A stretch of DNA of 64,000 bases from Favolaschia claudopus. Taxonomy: Eukaryota > Basidiomycota > Agaricomycetes > Agaricales > Mycenaceae. This document shows, one piece after another, positions 11,178 to 22,260 of the stretch. The stretch lies in NCBI GenBank assembly GCA_037176885.1, contig JAWWNJ010000084.1, positions 186,001 through 250,000 of the forward strand, written 5' to 3'. Each line of letters begins with the position of its first letter. Positions within the stretch are counted from its first letter, which is position 1. The notes under the pieces were generated by a model. The model ran no database searches, was not told where the DNA came from, and saw nothing but the letters and a program-made list of their open reading frames with translations. The translations under genes and the position numbers were made by a program.

Positions 11178-14100
11178 ATGTCTGTACAGTGTGCCCTCGA
11201 CAAAGACGGCAATCTCAAAGACGCGTCCGAGATTGAGTTCTACAACTCCGAGTCTGATGAAAAACCCACTGCACCTCCAGCAGGGACTGGTATGTGCTAC
11301 AATTATTGCTTGCTTTCACCTTGACATTCGGCTGTAGCTGCTCCGCGTCGAGGTCTTCGCAAGCGAAAGACTGATCGACTCACATTGGGCCTTAAAGCAC
11401 AGCAAGCCGATGACGATGGCAATTCCAAGCCAGTCCCGACCACCAAACGTCCCGCTGCTCCACGTGCCCCACGTGTGAAGCTCGTCCCCGAAACTGCAAC
11501 TGAGGCAGCGGATAAGGACTTCGATGATATGCCCGATCTTGAGAACCTCTCGGACTCGGAGGACGAATTTGACGACGACTCTGATGATGGGTTGGACAAT
11601 GAGGAGGTGAGTGACCACATTCTTGTTTTGTTTTCTTTCATTCAACCATTTTCCTTCGAGCTTGCGGACCTCCTTCCGACCAAGACTGTCCCCGCTCGCG
11701 GAGGGAACTCGTCTAGGCTTCAGAAACGCAAGCGGGGTGTCGAAGAAACACGCGTCCCACGCCGTCAGGCTACGGTTGAGGAGGTGGAAGACGAGGATGA
11801 TTCCGCAAGTCAACAGGTACGTAAAATTTATTGTATATTACTTTTCTATTCTCAACTCATCCGCAGAATACCGCGACAACGGAGGAGCAGGGAGACGATT
11901 ACCCGAAGCAAACTGTGCGTATTCAATGTTCATAGTATTGGTATGATTTATACTTCCTCTCCTAGTTCAAAAATCCCATCTATTGTTTTTACGAACCCGT
12001 CGGCAAGAATAGCGAAGGTTTTACGGGCAATCCAGGCGACAAGCATTACAAGTGTCGCCACGGAAATGGGAGGATTATCACTGTGACCAAGAAGATGCGC
12101 TACAACATAAGTGGTATTTGTCTTCTTGTGGCTTCGAGTTTTTTCCCCCGATGCTAATTGACGTCTAGGTCTCACAACTCACCTTCGAAAAGACTTCCCC
12201 GTCATGTACCGCCTCTATCAAGCCCTGTATACTCGAAGGGATGAGCCGCCAACGCAGCAAGAGATCGATCTTGCTCGCGGCAAGATTCCTGTTGATTCGG
12301 AGGCAGCAAAGCTGTATCTCGGTAGGATCGAGACTGCCACCGCCAACATAATTCAAAGTCTGGAGAATCAAGCTAAGAAAGCCCGAGTAACCATTTGATT
12401 TCTTCGTTCATTTGTTTTCAACTCTGACTCATAGTTTAGGGAGACTTCTCGCAGGAGGTTTTCAACACTCTCCTCGCGCAGTACATCGTTGCTTGCGACC
12501 ACCCGTTCGACACCGTTGAGAAGCCTGAGTTTATTCGGCTCATGGAGTACACTCACCACGGTTCCACGCTCAATTTTGCTATCCCGGGTCGCACCGCCAT
12601 TACGTCTCGGATCATGAAAATGGGCGACGATACAATCGAAGGAACACGGAAAATGTTTGCGGTGAGTAAGTTTTGTTGTCATTATGAATGAATCCTCATG
12701 TTTTAAGTAGGAACTTGAGTCTAAAGTCAGCATCTCGCTCGACGCTTGGACTTCCCCGAACCAGCACCCTTTCCTTGCCATCGTCGCGCATTACATTACT
12801 AACGAGGGTCAACTGGGTATGTTCTCCTGCTTTAGTTATTTCTTGTGCGCTTATCTAACTCACAGAGGAACTTCTTATCGACTTCCGCGAGCTTGTGGGC
12901 GAGCACTCTGGAGAAAATATGGCTGAGGAGGTATTTAGTTGCTTGCAGTTGTACAGGTTGGACGACGGCCGGGTAGATATTGATTCTGATGCGCATTTGG
13001 ATGATATACCAGCGCTCATTCCTGTTTAGCTTTTTGGTGTTAACATGGACAACGCCTCAAATTGCGACACTTTGGTCGACTGTCTCGCTGTGAAACTCAA
13101 CAATGCTGGCATCCCTTTCGACGCACTTGCTGCTCGGATCCGTTGCATGCCCCACACGGCACATTTGTCCGCGATCAAGGTAAGGTTCCGAAGCTGAATT
13201 AGCGAGGTATTTCTGATCAATTTGAAGCTGCTCGAGGCGATCGGTGTAATCAGTAAGTCGACTCGGAAGAAGGCTGAGGGGAAGGCGGCTCTATACCAGG
13301 ACTCAGTAACGGCATCGCTTGCTAGGGAGGACGACGAGGACTGGGAAGATGATGATGAGGAAGAGGAGGAAGAAGAGGAGAATGAGGTGGGCGGGTCGGG
13401 CGCCGGAAAGGTTGAGAAATTGAAGTCGGTTACCAAGGTGTGTGCTTTTCATCCTTCCTTGATGCGTGGTGCTAATGGGCGGTGTTCCAGCTTCGGAAAA
13501 TCATACGTTCCATTCGCGGCAGCCCTCAGCGGCGGCAAGAGTGGATCAAGGAAATTGAAGAGTCAGTTGCGTTCAAATCTGGCAAGTTTGGGAAGCGTCC
13601 CTTGATGCTCATCTTGGATGTCCGAACGCGCTGGTCATCCACTCATCAAATGCTACGTATGAGCTCCTTCTACAAAAGTCTGTAATACCTAAATAGATTT
13701 ATTGACTCAGGTCGTGCAATTGATCATCGTCAAATGATCACCGACTTCGTGGGCAAGCATCGCGACCTTCACAAACACGATCTCACTGTGTTGGATTGGG
13801 AATCTATCATCTTGGTGACGGGATGGCTGAAATCTTTTCGTGCCGCAACAACACTGATGTCCACGACCAAGCGGCCGATGCTATCCTATACTCACGCCAT
13901 TTTCCGCGGTCTTCAAGAAGACTTACGCACCAGCCTTCGGGATCTCCCTATCACAACACCGTCTGTACTCCGAAACGGACTTGTCGATGCACACCTCAAG
14001 CTTAGCGACTATTATTACAAGTCTGATGAGTCCCCGTACTACACTTGGGCCGCGCGTGAGTGCCAGTATTTCTCTCTATATAAATCATACATCTAACTTG

Positions 14101-14687
14101 GCTTAGTTTTAGATCCTCGTATTTCGTACGACGGGCTCAAAGCCGATTTTTCTCATGACGAAGAACTCCTCACGCATCTAGAAAACTCGAAAAATGAGCT
14201 GAGCGATCACTTCCGATTGCACTACGCTAACAAAACTCGCCGCGTGGGCGCGCCCCAGAACACTGCTTCCTCACGTTCCACGGCCCAATCAACTTCGCCA
14301 CAGAAGGACTTCACTGCTCGTTACCGCGTCAAGCGTCGGGGCGCTGTTGACGAGCTGCGAGACTATTTTTCAACCTGCCGCGAGAAGACTTCACACTTTG
14401 TGATCCGGTTCAGTGGTGGTTCGCGCGGAAGGCGCAGTTTCCGAATCTTTACAAGTTGGCTCGTGATTTGATGACAATCCCTGGTGCGCTCTCAATTTCT
14501 TTCCTACCTTATCTCTCAATGACTCCTTTAAGGCTCCGCGGTCGCTGTCGAACGTATCTTTTCCGGCGGTCGTGATACCATTTCGTTGCGCCGCGCCAGT
14601 CTCAAACCAAACACCATCAGAACATTGATGCTCGTCAAGCAACGTCTCCGCCACGCGCGCACTGCTATCAAGGAGATCATAGGATAG
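11178..14687 (+). pseudogene. hAT transposase, 15 exons, one frameshift
   Basis: Transposase that would cut and paste hAT DNA in the nucleus. Exons by GT-AG borders: 11178-11289, 11338-11606, 11661-11816, 11867-11914, 11966-12113, 12169-12386, 12440-12661, 12711-12816, 12866-12930, 13030-13179, 13228-13437, 13491-13656, 13711-14055, 14107-14483, 14533-14687. In order: acidic N-terminus; BED-like zinc region (HYKCRHGNG, then LTTHLRKDF); RNase-H-like core with SLDAWTSPN (first Asp), GVNMDNASNCDTL (second Asp) and RCMPHTAHL; an acidic insert; then the hATC dimerisation block (LARDLMTIPG, then SAVAVERIFSGGRD, then RTLMLVKQRLRHA). All exons join in frame except exon 14. There a T5 run at about 14366-14370 is one base short: the frame before it ends …ELRDYF and the conserved continuation …LPREDF…CDPVQWW is in the next frame. 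This is one deletion or a homopolymer sequencing error; otherwise the gene is complete. Confidence 0.85.
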
Positions 14688-14841
14688 TCTGATGTCGTAC
14701 TATACATATGCAACCTGTTTTTTCGTTGCCGCGAGAAGCCGTGCTCCCGTTTACGGCCGTGCCGTTGAGGGTTGAACTCTCTCCCTCGACGGCCGTATCA
14801 GCGACGGGCCGTGCCGTGAAATACCCGTCGAATCCACGGCC

Positions 14842-14872
14842 GTGCCCGTGACGGGCACGGGCGGCAGCCCTA
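14842..14872 (-). repeat. hAT 3' terminal inverted repeat
   Basis: Reverse complement of the 5' end at 10282; ends GGGCGGCAGCCCTA. Confidence 0.8.
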
Positions 14873-15550
14873 CTCGCGCCAACGGGGCGGGACCGCGCGG
14901 TGGATGGTGGTGGTAACAAAGCAAGGTGCGGAGCGGCGTGCGGGTCAGTGATCCGTGATTGAGTCGGAGGTTGTTGGCAAACAACTGATCCGTTCCGAAT
15001 CTCTTGGTCTTTCTACACGCGTAGCGCGCGAGCGTGCGCGTCAGCATCTTGAAATAATGCCACCACATGTATATGTATTTAGTTGAGCAGTTTCGTGGCA
15101 AAGGAAAGAGCAATTGGCAGCCGCGCCATTGGTGAGTCACATAGTGTCACAGTGTTCGACAGGTCACATCAATCGGCCGCTGACCGGCACCCAGCCAAAC
15201 ATTTCAACCGCGACAGCCCTTTGGCGTGTCCCGAGAGTTGTAACAGTAGCTCTCGCACCCCCCACTTTGTCGCTCTCTTGCACCTTGAATATACCTGCTT
15301 GCGCTCATTTCTCGTGTGATCCATAACCTGTTCTATAAACAGTCTGCTACGCGAGGCCGACTCGTTGGTCCTACAGCGGCAAAATCTGATGTCGCCCCAA
15401 AAAAGGAAATTATAGATTTGACATGCATCCTTTTTCCACCTCGAAAATTGACACTTTTTCGGCAATACCATCTTTGGCCCAGTTCTCCTCAATGAATCAA
15501 CGTAGAGTAGAGTTGTAGAGTAGTGGCTTCGGATAGCAAAATGGTGAAAG
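14873..15550. other. no gene recognised
   Basis: Only short overlapping frames with no domain. Confidence 0.45.
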
Positions 15551-15726
15551 ACTTGCGAAGCCTCCGGGCGTGGAAGGCAACACAAGGCGTGTGTGTGCGA
15601 GTGGGTCCTAAGCTGCTCGTGGGCTGGGGCCTGAGTCCACTGCTACGACGGAGGCAGGGAGCGAGAGATGGAGGCGGAAGGCAAGAGTGATCTATAGAAA
15701 CAGATACAAACACAGGTCGTAACTAC
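15551..15726. repeat. dispersed repeat R1, copy 1
   Basis: Nearly identical over about 176 bp, in direct orientation, to 31504-31679 (both begin ACTTGCGAAGCCTCCGGGCG and run to CAGGTCGTAACTAC). After copy 1 a 220-nt stretch (about 15727-15945) separates it from CTACAAATAAATGTGATACG, which directly follows copy 2. Function unknown. Confidence 0.8.
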
Positions 15727-15991
15727 TAGTGATCCGCTCAGGCGCGGTGTGCTCGCGAAGTGTAATCCCAATGACAAAAAATTTATCTCCTCTTTCTCGG
15801 ACATAACCGATCGTTGATTATGGGTTTGAGGGCATTCTGTGCTGAGACCAATGTCAGCCACTGCGCAACACTTTGTTCGTGTTTGCCCCCTGAGCCAGCC
15901 CCCAGCCGGTCACGTGAAGGTAGGATTGCTCGCTTCGCTCGCAACAACTACAAATAAATGTGATACGTAGCCAGCGAGGGGCGAGGCTCAA

Positions 15992-16325
15992 CACTGGTGA
16001 TTTACTACACTGTCTACACATGAGTATATGCTCCCCTACATACTTTTTGAGATTCAAATCAGCCATCTTGGCATACTGTACAATCACAGCACAAATTATC
16101 AAAAACAATACAACTCTGAATTTTCCGCCGAAAAAGATGCAATAAAACCACACCTACCATGTCTCCAACAACCCCAACTCAGTTTTGTAACCTCCGGGAA
16201 GTCAGCCTGGGAAGACCTAACCAGACCTTATCACGCCTTATAAGTTCACCCCTCGAACCTTATTAGGCCTTATAAGGCCGTTAGGTGCTCCAAGGCCTTA
16301 CCAGGCTTTTTCAATTTTTCCGACA
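15992..16325 (+). repeat. dispersed repeat R2, copy 1 (inverted partner at 62482-62800)
   Basis: About 330 bp matches the reverse complement of 62482-62800 with scattered differences. It ends in a block dense in AAGGCCTTAT/TTATAAGGCC words (16216-16310). No coding capacity. Likely a non-autonomous transposable element. Confidence 0.8.
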
Positions 16326-16357
16326 ACCGCTCCCATGTTCTCTCATGATTGCCAGTA

Positions 16358-16623
16358 CTGTAGTATTTCGTTCAATTCGTAAGCCGGTTTTGGGTGTGAC
16401 ACCCCTTACAAATTTACCCTTTCGTAAGGAGGCTTTGTGACCCTGTGACTTACGAAAAAATTTCGTTTTTTTACCCCCTTTTTGGCCCAGAAATGCGCCA
16501 AAATCCGAGTCACAGAGGGAAACCTTTCGTAGGACCCCTTTGTGACGCTGTGACTTACGAAAATTTTCGTAGGATTTGGGGTCTGTGACCTGTGACCTTA
16601 CGAATTGAACGAAATACTACAGT
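16358..16623. mobile_element. TA-flanked MITE family M1 (266 bp), empty form
   Basis: Terminal inverted repeats of about 28 bp (CTGTAGTATTTCGTTCAATT … AATTGAACGAAATACTACAG) are flanked by TA on both sides (16356-16357 and 16624-16625), as for Tc1/mariner-type insertions. The interior has repeated CTTACGAAA and GTGAC words. A second copy at 29462-30024 carries a 299-bp insertion, so this copy serves as its empty-site reference. Confidence 0.88.
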
Positions 16624-16687
16624 AATCTCTATACAGTTGTATTATGTAGCTCCAGACAGTAGTCGGTCATTACTCCGAGTAGGAATA

Positions 16688-17066
16688 CTGTACCTCCCTG
16701 TATGGAAGCAACCATCGAGGGACCGTGACAAAACGGTTGCCTTGTTTTCGGGCAACCGACGCGCTGTGAGCCGTGACCGTTGCCAAAGGAGGCAACCATC
16801 TGGCTCAAAAAATTCGTGAAGAAGTCATCAAATTGTTGAATTCACTTGGAATTCACTACAATTTTGAGGGATTTCGGCTAATAAGCAGCTCAAAAGGTAA
16901 GCACAGACTCAATTGTGTATGTTTCCAGGCAGAAAACTTTTTTTCGTGCTGCGTCACGATTTTTTCAAGGCAACGGCCTCAATCGTGACCGTGACCACCT
17001 CAAAAAGAGGCAACACAACCAACCCCACCGTTACCGTGACGGTTGCTCCCATACAGGGAGGTACAG
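16688..17066. mobile_element. TA-flanked MITE family M2 (379 bp)
   Basis: Ends CTGTACCTCCCTGTATGG and CCATACAGGGAGGTACAG are inverted repeats flanked by TA (16686-16687, 17067-17068). Subterminal CGTGAC/GGTTGC words occur in both halves. No transposase. Confidence 0.82.
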
Positions 17067-17492
17067 TATTGCCAAAACAATGTCAGAAAAAAACAACAAA
17101 ACGTTCAAACGGCTCATTGTCGGGATATCCCGGCAGATTCCCACAATTTGGAAATGTTTCTGAGGGTCATATAAAATTTATATTGTTTGGGATGACCACG
17201 GAACTGGCACTGGGAGTATGTGCATTGTGCAGTGTGGCTGGCTGCAGGTTGAAAATCATTTACCTGTGCGCAAATGACATCCCGCTGTGCATTCCAAGTG
17301 CGCTCGTGGGTTGTAACTTGTGAGTTGTACATTTCGCAAAGTGAATATTATTTGACGAAAAATACAGTTATAAACTTGGGCTCGCACTGCCGCAGCATTC
17401 TCGAGTGCAGATTTTGAGCCGTATTGGGCATGCACATCAACATTGCCACACCCGAGGATATGGTCCATCCAGGAATACGTATGCCGTTTGTG

Positions 17493-18638
17493 CACTGTGG
17501 TTGCAGAACCCCCTGAATTTCTGAATTCCACGATTCACAGGATTATCTAGCGAGTTCAGATTATGGGGTTGTAACTTCACGTAGCTAATTCACACAAATA
17601 TATTAGGCCATTATGAACTACGTGAATTTCACTTGAAAATCGAATGAATGCATACTCTATGTGTGAAAACTGCTCAAAAAATACATTCCTGGCTTTCTGG
17701 CGGCTCTTTGAAATTCACTTGTGAACCTCATGAAATTCATGGAGTTCAAGTTGCCCGGAACACGGTACATGGTTCTGGTCACCAGTACTGGTTGTGTTCC
17801 TTATACAGTAACATAGTCAATTTAGGTAGTTCAAGTAACGTAGCTTAGTAGTTGTCGGTGAAGACTTGTAGTAACATATTCAATAAGTACCTCAGTACAG
17901 ACCGAAAGCACCTAAGACTTGTATGTTGACACCAGTCAAAGCGAGAAATACAGTTGCGGCGAAATCCATTTACTTACCAAATATGGAAATTCTCATCAAA
18001 GCCGCCCTACTGCACAGAAAAACGACTCACTGGTCGGTGGAAATAGGATAGACGGGATGTATTTCTTGTGTAGAATAGGTCTACCCACAAAAACGAGCCG
18101 AATCTGTCATGCTTCTCACAGGTTTTGGCTGAAATTTCCCGAACAAGCTCGCCGGCCAGCTCGGCAAAATCCATACAAAAACACAGACTTTTCTACACCA
18201 AACATACCGGCTTGAGGCTCTCAACATTTTTGTCAACTTACCGCTTGAGAAACCCATTCATATCCAAGAAAAAGACGGGGATTGATCGGAATTTCCATAT
18301 TTGGTAAGTAAATTGATTTCGCCGCAACTGTAAGTAGTAGATCTTTCACGCAGTTTGCACTGTGTTTTCACCTACTTTTCAAGTGGATTCCCGGAATATT
18401 GGAAGGGAATCCAACACCGTGAAAGAGTTTTCATCAGAATATGTGGTGGATATCATTACAAAACCATGTGAATAAACACCGTGGAATGTTCCATTCACAT
18501 AGTTGGACCCAGTGAAAATATGTCCGTGAAATTCACAACTTCGTAGTGGAATTCACAGAGTTTTCTAGTGAATTTCCCATTACTGTAAAACCTTGTGAAC
18601 CGACTATGGGAAAGTCAGGGGGTTCTGCAACCACAGTG
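17493..18638. mobile_element. TIR element (1.15 kb) with nested MITE
   Basis: CACTGTGGTTGCAGAACCCC at 17493 is matched by its reverse complement GGGGTTCTGCAACCACAGTG ending at 18638; the inverted repeat covers at least 24 bp. The interior has repeated GTGAATTTC/CTTGTGAA words and no transposase. A separate 380-bp MITE (17951-18330) is inserted inside. A single end of this family lies near 9081-9130. Confidence 0.75.
17951..18330. mobile_element. TA-flanked MITE family M3, copy 1 (380 bp)
   Basis: Begins CAGTTGCGGCGAAATCC, ends ATTTCGCCGCAACTG, and is flanked by TA (17949-17950, 18331-18332). The terminal inverted repeat is about 45 bp. It is the same length as, and almost identical to, the copy at 28689-29068, which indicates recent activity. 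It sits inside the larger element 17493-18638. Confidence 0.9.
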
Positions 18639-18643
18639 ATTGC

Positions 18644-20094
18644 CTACCGTCGCATGCTCAGGAGCGGAACTTCCTCCAATGAATCCATCGTATTCTTCTC
18701 CAACTGATCCTCACGAGATGACTCCGGCTTCAAGCGGTAAACCCGATTAGCATAGCCCCCCACCATTTCAATGGGATTCAGCTCGCAGTGGAATTTCGGA
18801 AGAAATAAAATCTCAACTCCCTCCCGTTCAGATTGTTCTTCAAGCACAGATTTTGCAGCCGCAAAATCGGGGAGATTGTAGACGACGCGCCTGCAGCAAC
18901 ACTTGGCAGTGTCACTTTGATCCGCGCATTTGAATGAAGGGCATTCCTTCTTCAGCTGGGCCTCGGCGTGCATGCCGCGCACTTCGAGGATCTGCTTCAT
19001 GCCTTTGAATTTGCCGGGATGGCGGGGATGGTCGTCGGGGAAATAGAGATCCTGGGATTTACCGTCAAAGTGTGCGCCAGTCATTTTAATCTTCTCCTTG
19101 ACCAGATTCCGCTTGGAGTCGTAGACCAGTTTTCCTTCGGCATCCCGTTTGTTGACCTCAACGAGGAAATTCGCCGACTCGTGGTTTTTTCGTGTACCAG
19201 AGGGGGCTTTCGGCATTCCGGTTGCAGAGAGGGAGCCGTCGGGACGCTTTTTATGTGTGGTAGCGTTGTCGTAAATGAAGACGTGATCAAAGTCGGGCCA
19301 AAGCTATCTCTGCACACAATCCAGAGCAGCCCGAGCTTCTCCCAGATCTCGTGCCCTGCGGCATGCACCGGGACGTGTTGCTTGCTCGTGCATACCATTC
19401 AAAAAAGACTGAGGGGCACATGGGCGGGGATAGTCATCGTCAAACGCTGGTGATGTTGCCAACAGCTCATCCTCCTCCTTTGGCACGTCAAGACAGTCCC
19501 GGGGATCATCGCTGGATATGCCTGGGGAAGAATCACAGGCTGCAGGACCGGGGAAAGTATTGGTGGACCGGCGATCATCCTCATCCTCAACTTCCTCAAT
19601 TGTCACTTCGGGCAGCTTCCACAGGAGTTCACGGGCAGGTGGTGCACCCGAGGGAAGATGTGTAGGTCCAGGCACAGAGAAACAGTCCATCGACGCGTAA
19701 AAAGGGTTTACCGGGTATTGATGGCTTGGCGCGTTGACCGTGTTTGACGCGTCCACACTCGACGCGTCAAACGCGCCAATTAACATATCTTCAACATCAA
19801 TTGTCGCGTCGTTTGTGTTCTAGAGGAATATATAACAGTGAGTAATGGATCCGAGGTTTCTGACACACCTCTGCGCAGCTATTTTCTTTGCGTCTCTTTT
19901 TCGGCGAAAGCCATTTGGTTACCTTCTTGGGACTGAGCTCCTCCCACACCCGCTTGGTGCCATTGCTCATGTTTTGAAGCAGATTCATTGCCAGGGTCTT
20001 GCGGCGCCTTGAGTAGGTTCCCATAGGCAGATTTGACAACGCGTTGGCGGAGAAAGTGCTGTTTTTGACGGAGATTTGATAATTCCTGGACCAA
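18644..20094 (-). pseudogene. Tc1/mariner-type DDE transposase remnant
   Basis: Reading on the minus strand, the C-terminal half has WPDFDHVFIYDNATTH (catalytic-Asp region of the DDE core), MPKAPSGTRKNHESANF, FDGKSQDLYFPDDHP, a Cys-rich stretch (CCCRRVVYNLPDF), and FLPKFHCELNPIE, where the Glu is the expected third catalytic residue. This is a domain order seen in many Agaricomycete DDE transposases. An in-frame TAG at about 19301-19303, just before WPDFD, breaks the frame, since the open stretch 19304-19786 is in the same phase. Farther upstream, 19797-20094 holds an Arg/Lys/Gln-rich helical region in different frames (LRQKQHFLRQRVV…; NGTKRVWEEL). The element is inactive; no terminal repeats were identified. 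Confidence 0.75.
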
Positions 20095-20178
20095 TTCGAA
20101 GGATTTGTAGAATTTTATGTATCAAATATTATTTATTCGAGGTATAAAAAATCGCTCTTAAAAATTTGTTGAGAGCGG

Positions 20179-20198
20179 TTTTTTTTTTTTTTTTTTTT
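20179..20198 (-). repeat. poly(A) tail candidate of LINE (T20 on plus)
   Basis: A T20 run lies about 185 nt beyond the stop codon of the minus-strand LINE ORF2 fragment. That is the place expected for the 3' poly(A) of a retroposed copy. Confidence 0.55.
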
Positions 20199-20383
20199 GG
20201 AGCGTTGGGTCTTTGAACCTAAACGATTATCAGTGCAGAAGCATTCCGAGTCGTCCGCTTTGGTTACTGGTTGTGGACCAGAAGATGCCGGGAGGAAATG
20301 CCTTACGCACGATTTATACCAGTGTGGGACTCCAGCCAATATGGGAATCTATCCGACTCCGGTTTTCTTGGGCTGTATACCCA

Positions 20384-22260
20384 CTAAAAGAAAGTCCAAT
20401 TGTCCGGCAACGAGTCCTCGTTCATGAGTAACCCACTCCATGTATTTAATACGCTCTTCTCGCTGAATGCAAGAGAACCAAACCTCGATTTGTCTGTCAA
20501 AATCCGGTCGCGATCGAGAGCCAGATTGATAGCGTGTAACCATTTATTATGTATTTCAGTTTCGGTGTGAATTTTTCCAGGATTTCTAATTACACGATCA
20601 ACGCGTAGGTTCCAGATGAGATGCCATGATACAGAAATTAATATGGCGAACAGTCTGGACTTGTGAGGTAGTAGTGCACCTTTGTTCGATTTAAAACGCA
20701 CCAGATTGCATCCAAGAATGAGCCCGTAAGTCAACTTTGGCCAACTCAAGGCTGAAAATTTCATCGTCCACAATTGACAATGATGACAAGAACCCATAGG
20801 GTGCGCACTATTTAAATGGAACCAAAATTCTCCAACACGGAAGGTTTCATGAATGCATTTCCAGAGAAAATCTCGCGACAACGGGCGCAGATTAGACGAG
20901 CGTATAGACCTCCATATCATCTCGTCGGACGGTGTATAGCCTGAAATTTCATTCACAGAGCAGCGGATGCGATCCAAATTTATAAACGTGGACTTGCGGA
21001 ATGATTTGGTTCTGAGTTTCCGAATGATTTTTGTAAAGGAGTGTTGACTACCAGATTGAAGTTCAATTCCAGGGCTAGTAAACATTATGTCTGTCTGCGT
21101 CTCAAGTTCCACTGATATAATTTCATTGAAATTAGCACACGGCATCTCGGAAACTCCCTTGAATTTTATTCTGCCCGATCTTTCGTTTAGCGCAGCAAAT
21201 ACAGCCTTAATGAGTTTGAAATTCACGTCGAGCGGGTCATTTTCGAAACGAGGTTTTTCCTTCACAAGCACTCTCGCCAAGTAATCAGATGAGGAGCAAA
21301 TTAGCAGAGGCACCGATTTAGGCGTCGTTTGCAATTTGAATAGAAGCCCTCCCAGTAAATCAGTGAAGAACGAAAGAGGTATGTCGGGGGTGTCGAATGA
21401 TATTGCCAATTTCTCATAGGTTGTATTAGATTCGGTCGAAGTTGTCTACTTCAACTGTAACAGTAGGTTGGTATTCCCCAGCGTTTTGGACTCGGCAATG
21501 AAGATAGACTGTGTGAGGACTGGCAGTTGGATCTGAAACGGAATTCCGTCTCGCAGGAAGGGAGTTCATGCTCTCTTCCTCCGCAAAGATCTTGAAACCT
21601 GGGTTAATGCGGTGTAGAGAGAAATCAGGGTCATAGGTGAATGTAATCTCCTCGGACAATGACTTACTGTTCTCCTGCATTTCCAGTTCGGAGAGTTTGA
21701 GCTCGCTACAAAAATCAACTGCAGGTAATCGCGGGTCCCACTTTGGATACACGCTGTTTAGTAGAAATTTAGCAGTATCGATACACGCACCAGGATCAGT
21801 GCATCCAAGCTCAATTCGATCGCGACGACAGGGTGGACATCCACAGTTTTTCCGTCCAAAGCCAGATGGATTAATTTGGTGTGGTTTACGAAGAACAGTC
21901 GTATCTCGCTGAGCTATTTCCCTCAATTCTTCTAGCGTTTCGATACCGTGATTCGAGCGAAGGCACGTTGCGGCGCGTCGGCGGTTTGCTGACTTGAATA
22001 ATTCAACATCAACTCCCGGATGCCTCCATATTGGCAGACGTAGTTGTATATCGGACGAGATAGACAACCCGGTGAATCGTACGACACGATTAACCTGATA
22101 CCAAGGATCGGAGTACATTGATCTGACTGCTACGGACGAGCCGGCCAGCCGCCCTCCTACTCCGGATTCGGCGCGTAACCCCCCGCCGAACGCTCCAACT
22201 GTTGACCCGAAGTTCTCTGACGAAGTATAAGGTTGACCCTTCATGGGGTAACCCGTACTC
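20384..22260 (-). pseudogene. LINE (Tad1-like) ORF2 C-terminal region, 5'-truncated
   Basis: The first part (22244-21426) has the Cys-rich linker CGCPPCRRDRIELGC…C typical of fungal LINE ORF2 after the reverse transcriptase. The second part (21409-20384) has an RNase-H-like stretch, then LWKCIHETFRVGEFWFHL with SCHHC (zf-RVT type), then HLIWNLRVDRVI and a C-terminus ending EDSLPDNWTF. The same C-terminal arrangement occurs at 63417-64000 (LIWRLRNERVIN … NEDRLPKDWTW), so both are one LINE group. The parts are offset by one nucleotide near 21410-21430, so the copy is dead. The endonuclease and the RT catalytic motif are absent, which fits 5' truncation during retrotransposition. Confidence 0.8.

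Larger units (their letters stand above)
10282..14872 (+). mobile_element. hAT-superfamily DNA transposon, near-complete (4.6 kb)
   Basis: The element begins TAGGGCTGCCGCCCGT at 10282 and ends with the inverted copy ACGGGC…GGCGGCAGCCCTA at 14872. The terminal inverted repeats share at least the first 16 bases. Both subterminal regions are rich in ACGGCCGTG/CACGGC words. Inside lies one multi-exon hAT transposase gene on the plus strand. The expected 8-bp target duplication is not intact: flanks are GCGCGGCC and CTCGCGCC. That suggests an old insertion or a rearranged flank. Confidence 0.85.

Noticed and set aside
10282..14872. 8-bp target duplication for the hAT element
   Set aside because: The adjacent octamers GCGCGGCC and CTCGCGCC match at only three positions; no shift of the borders improves this.
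15992..16325. LTR of a retrotransposon
   Set aside because: The two copies are in opposite orientation 46 kb apart, lack TG…CA borders and primer/purine tracts, and end in AAGGCC-rich sequence typical of DNA-element ends.
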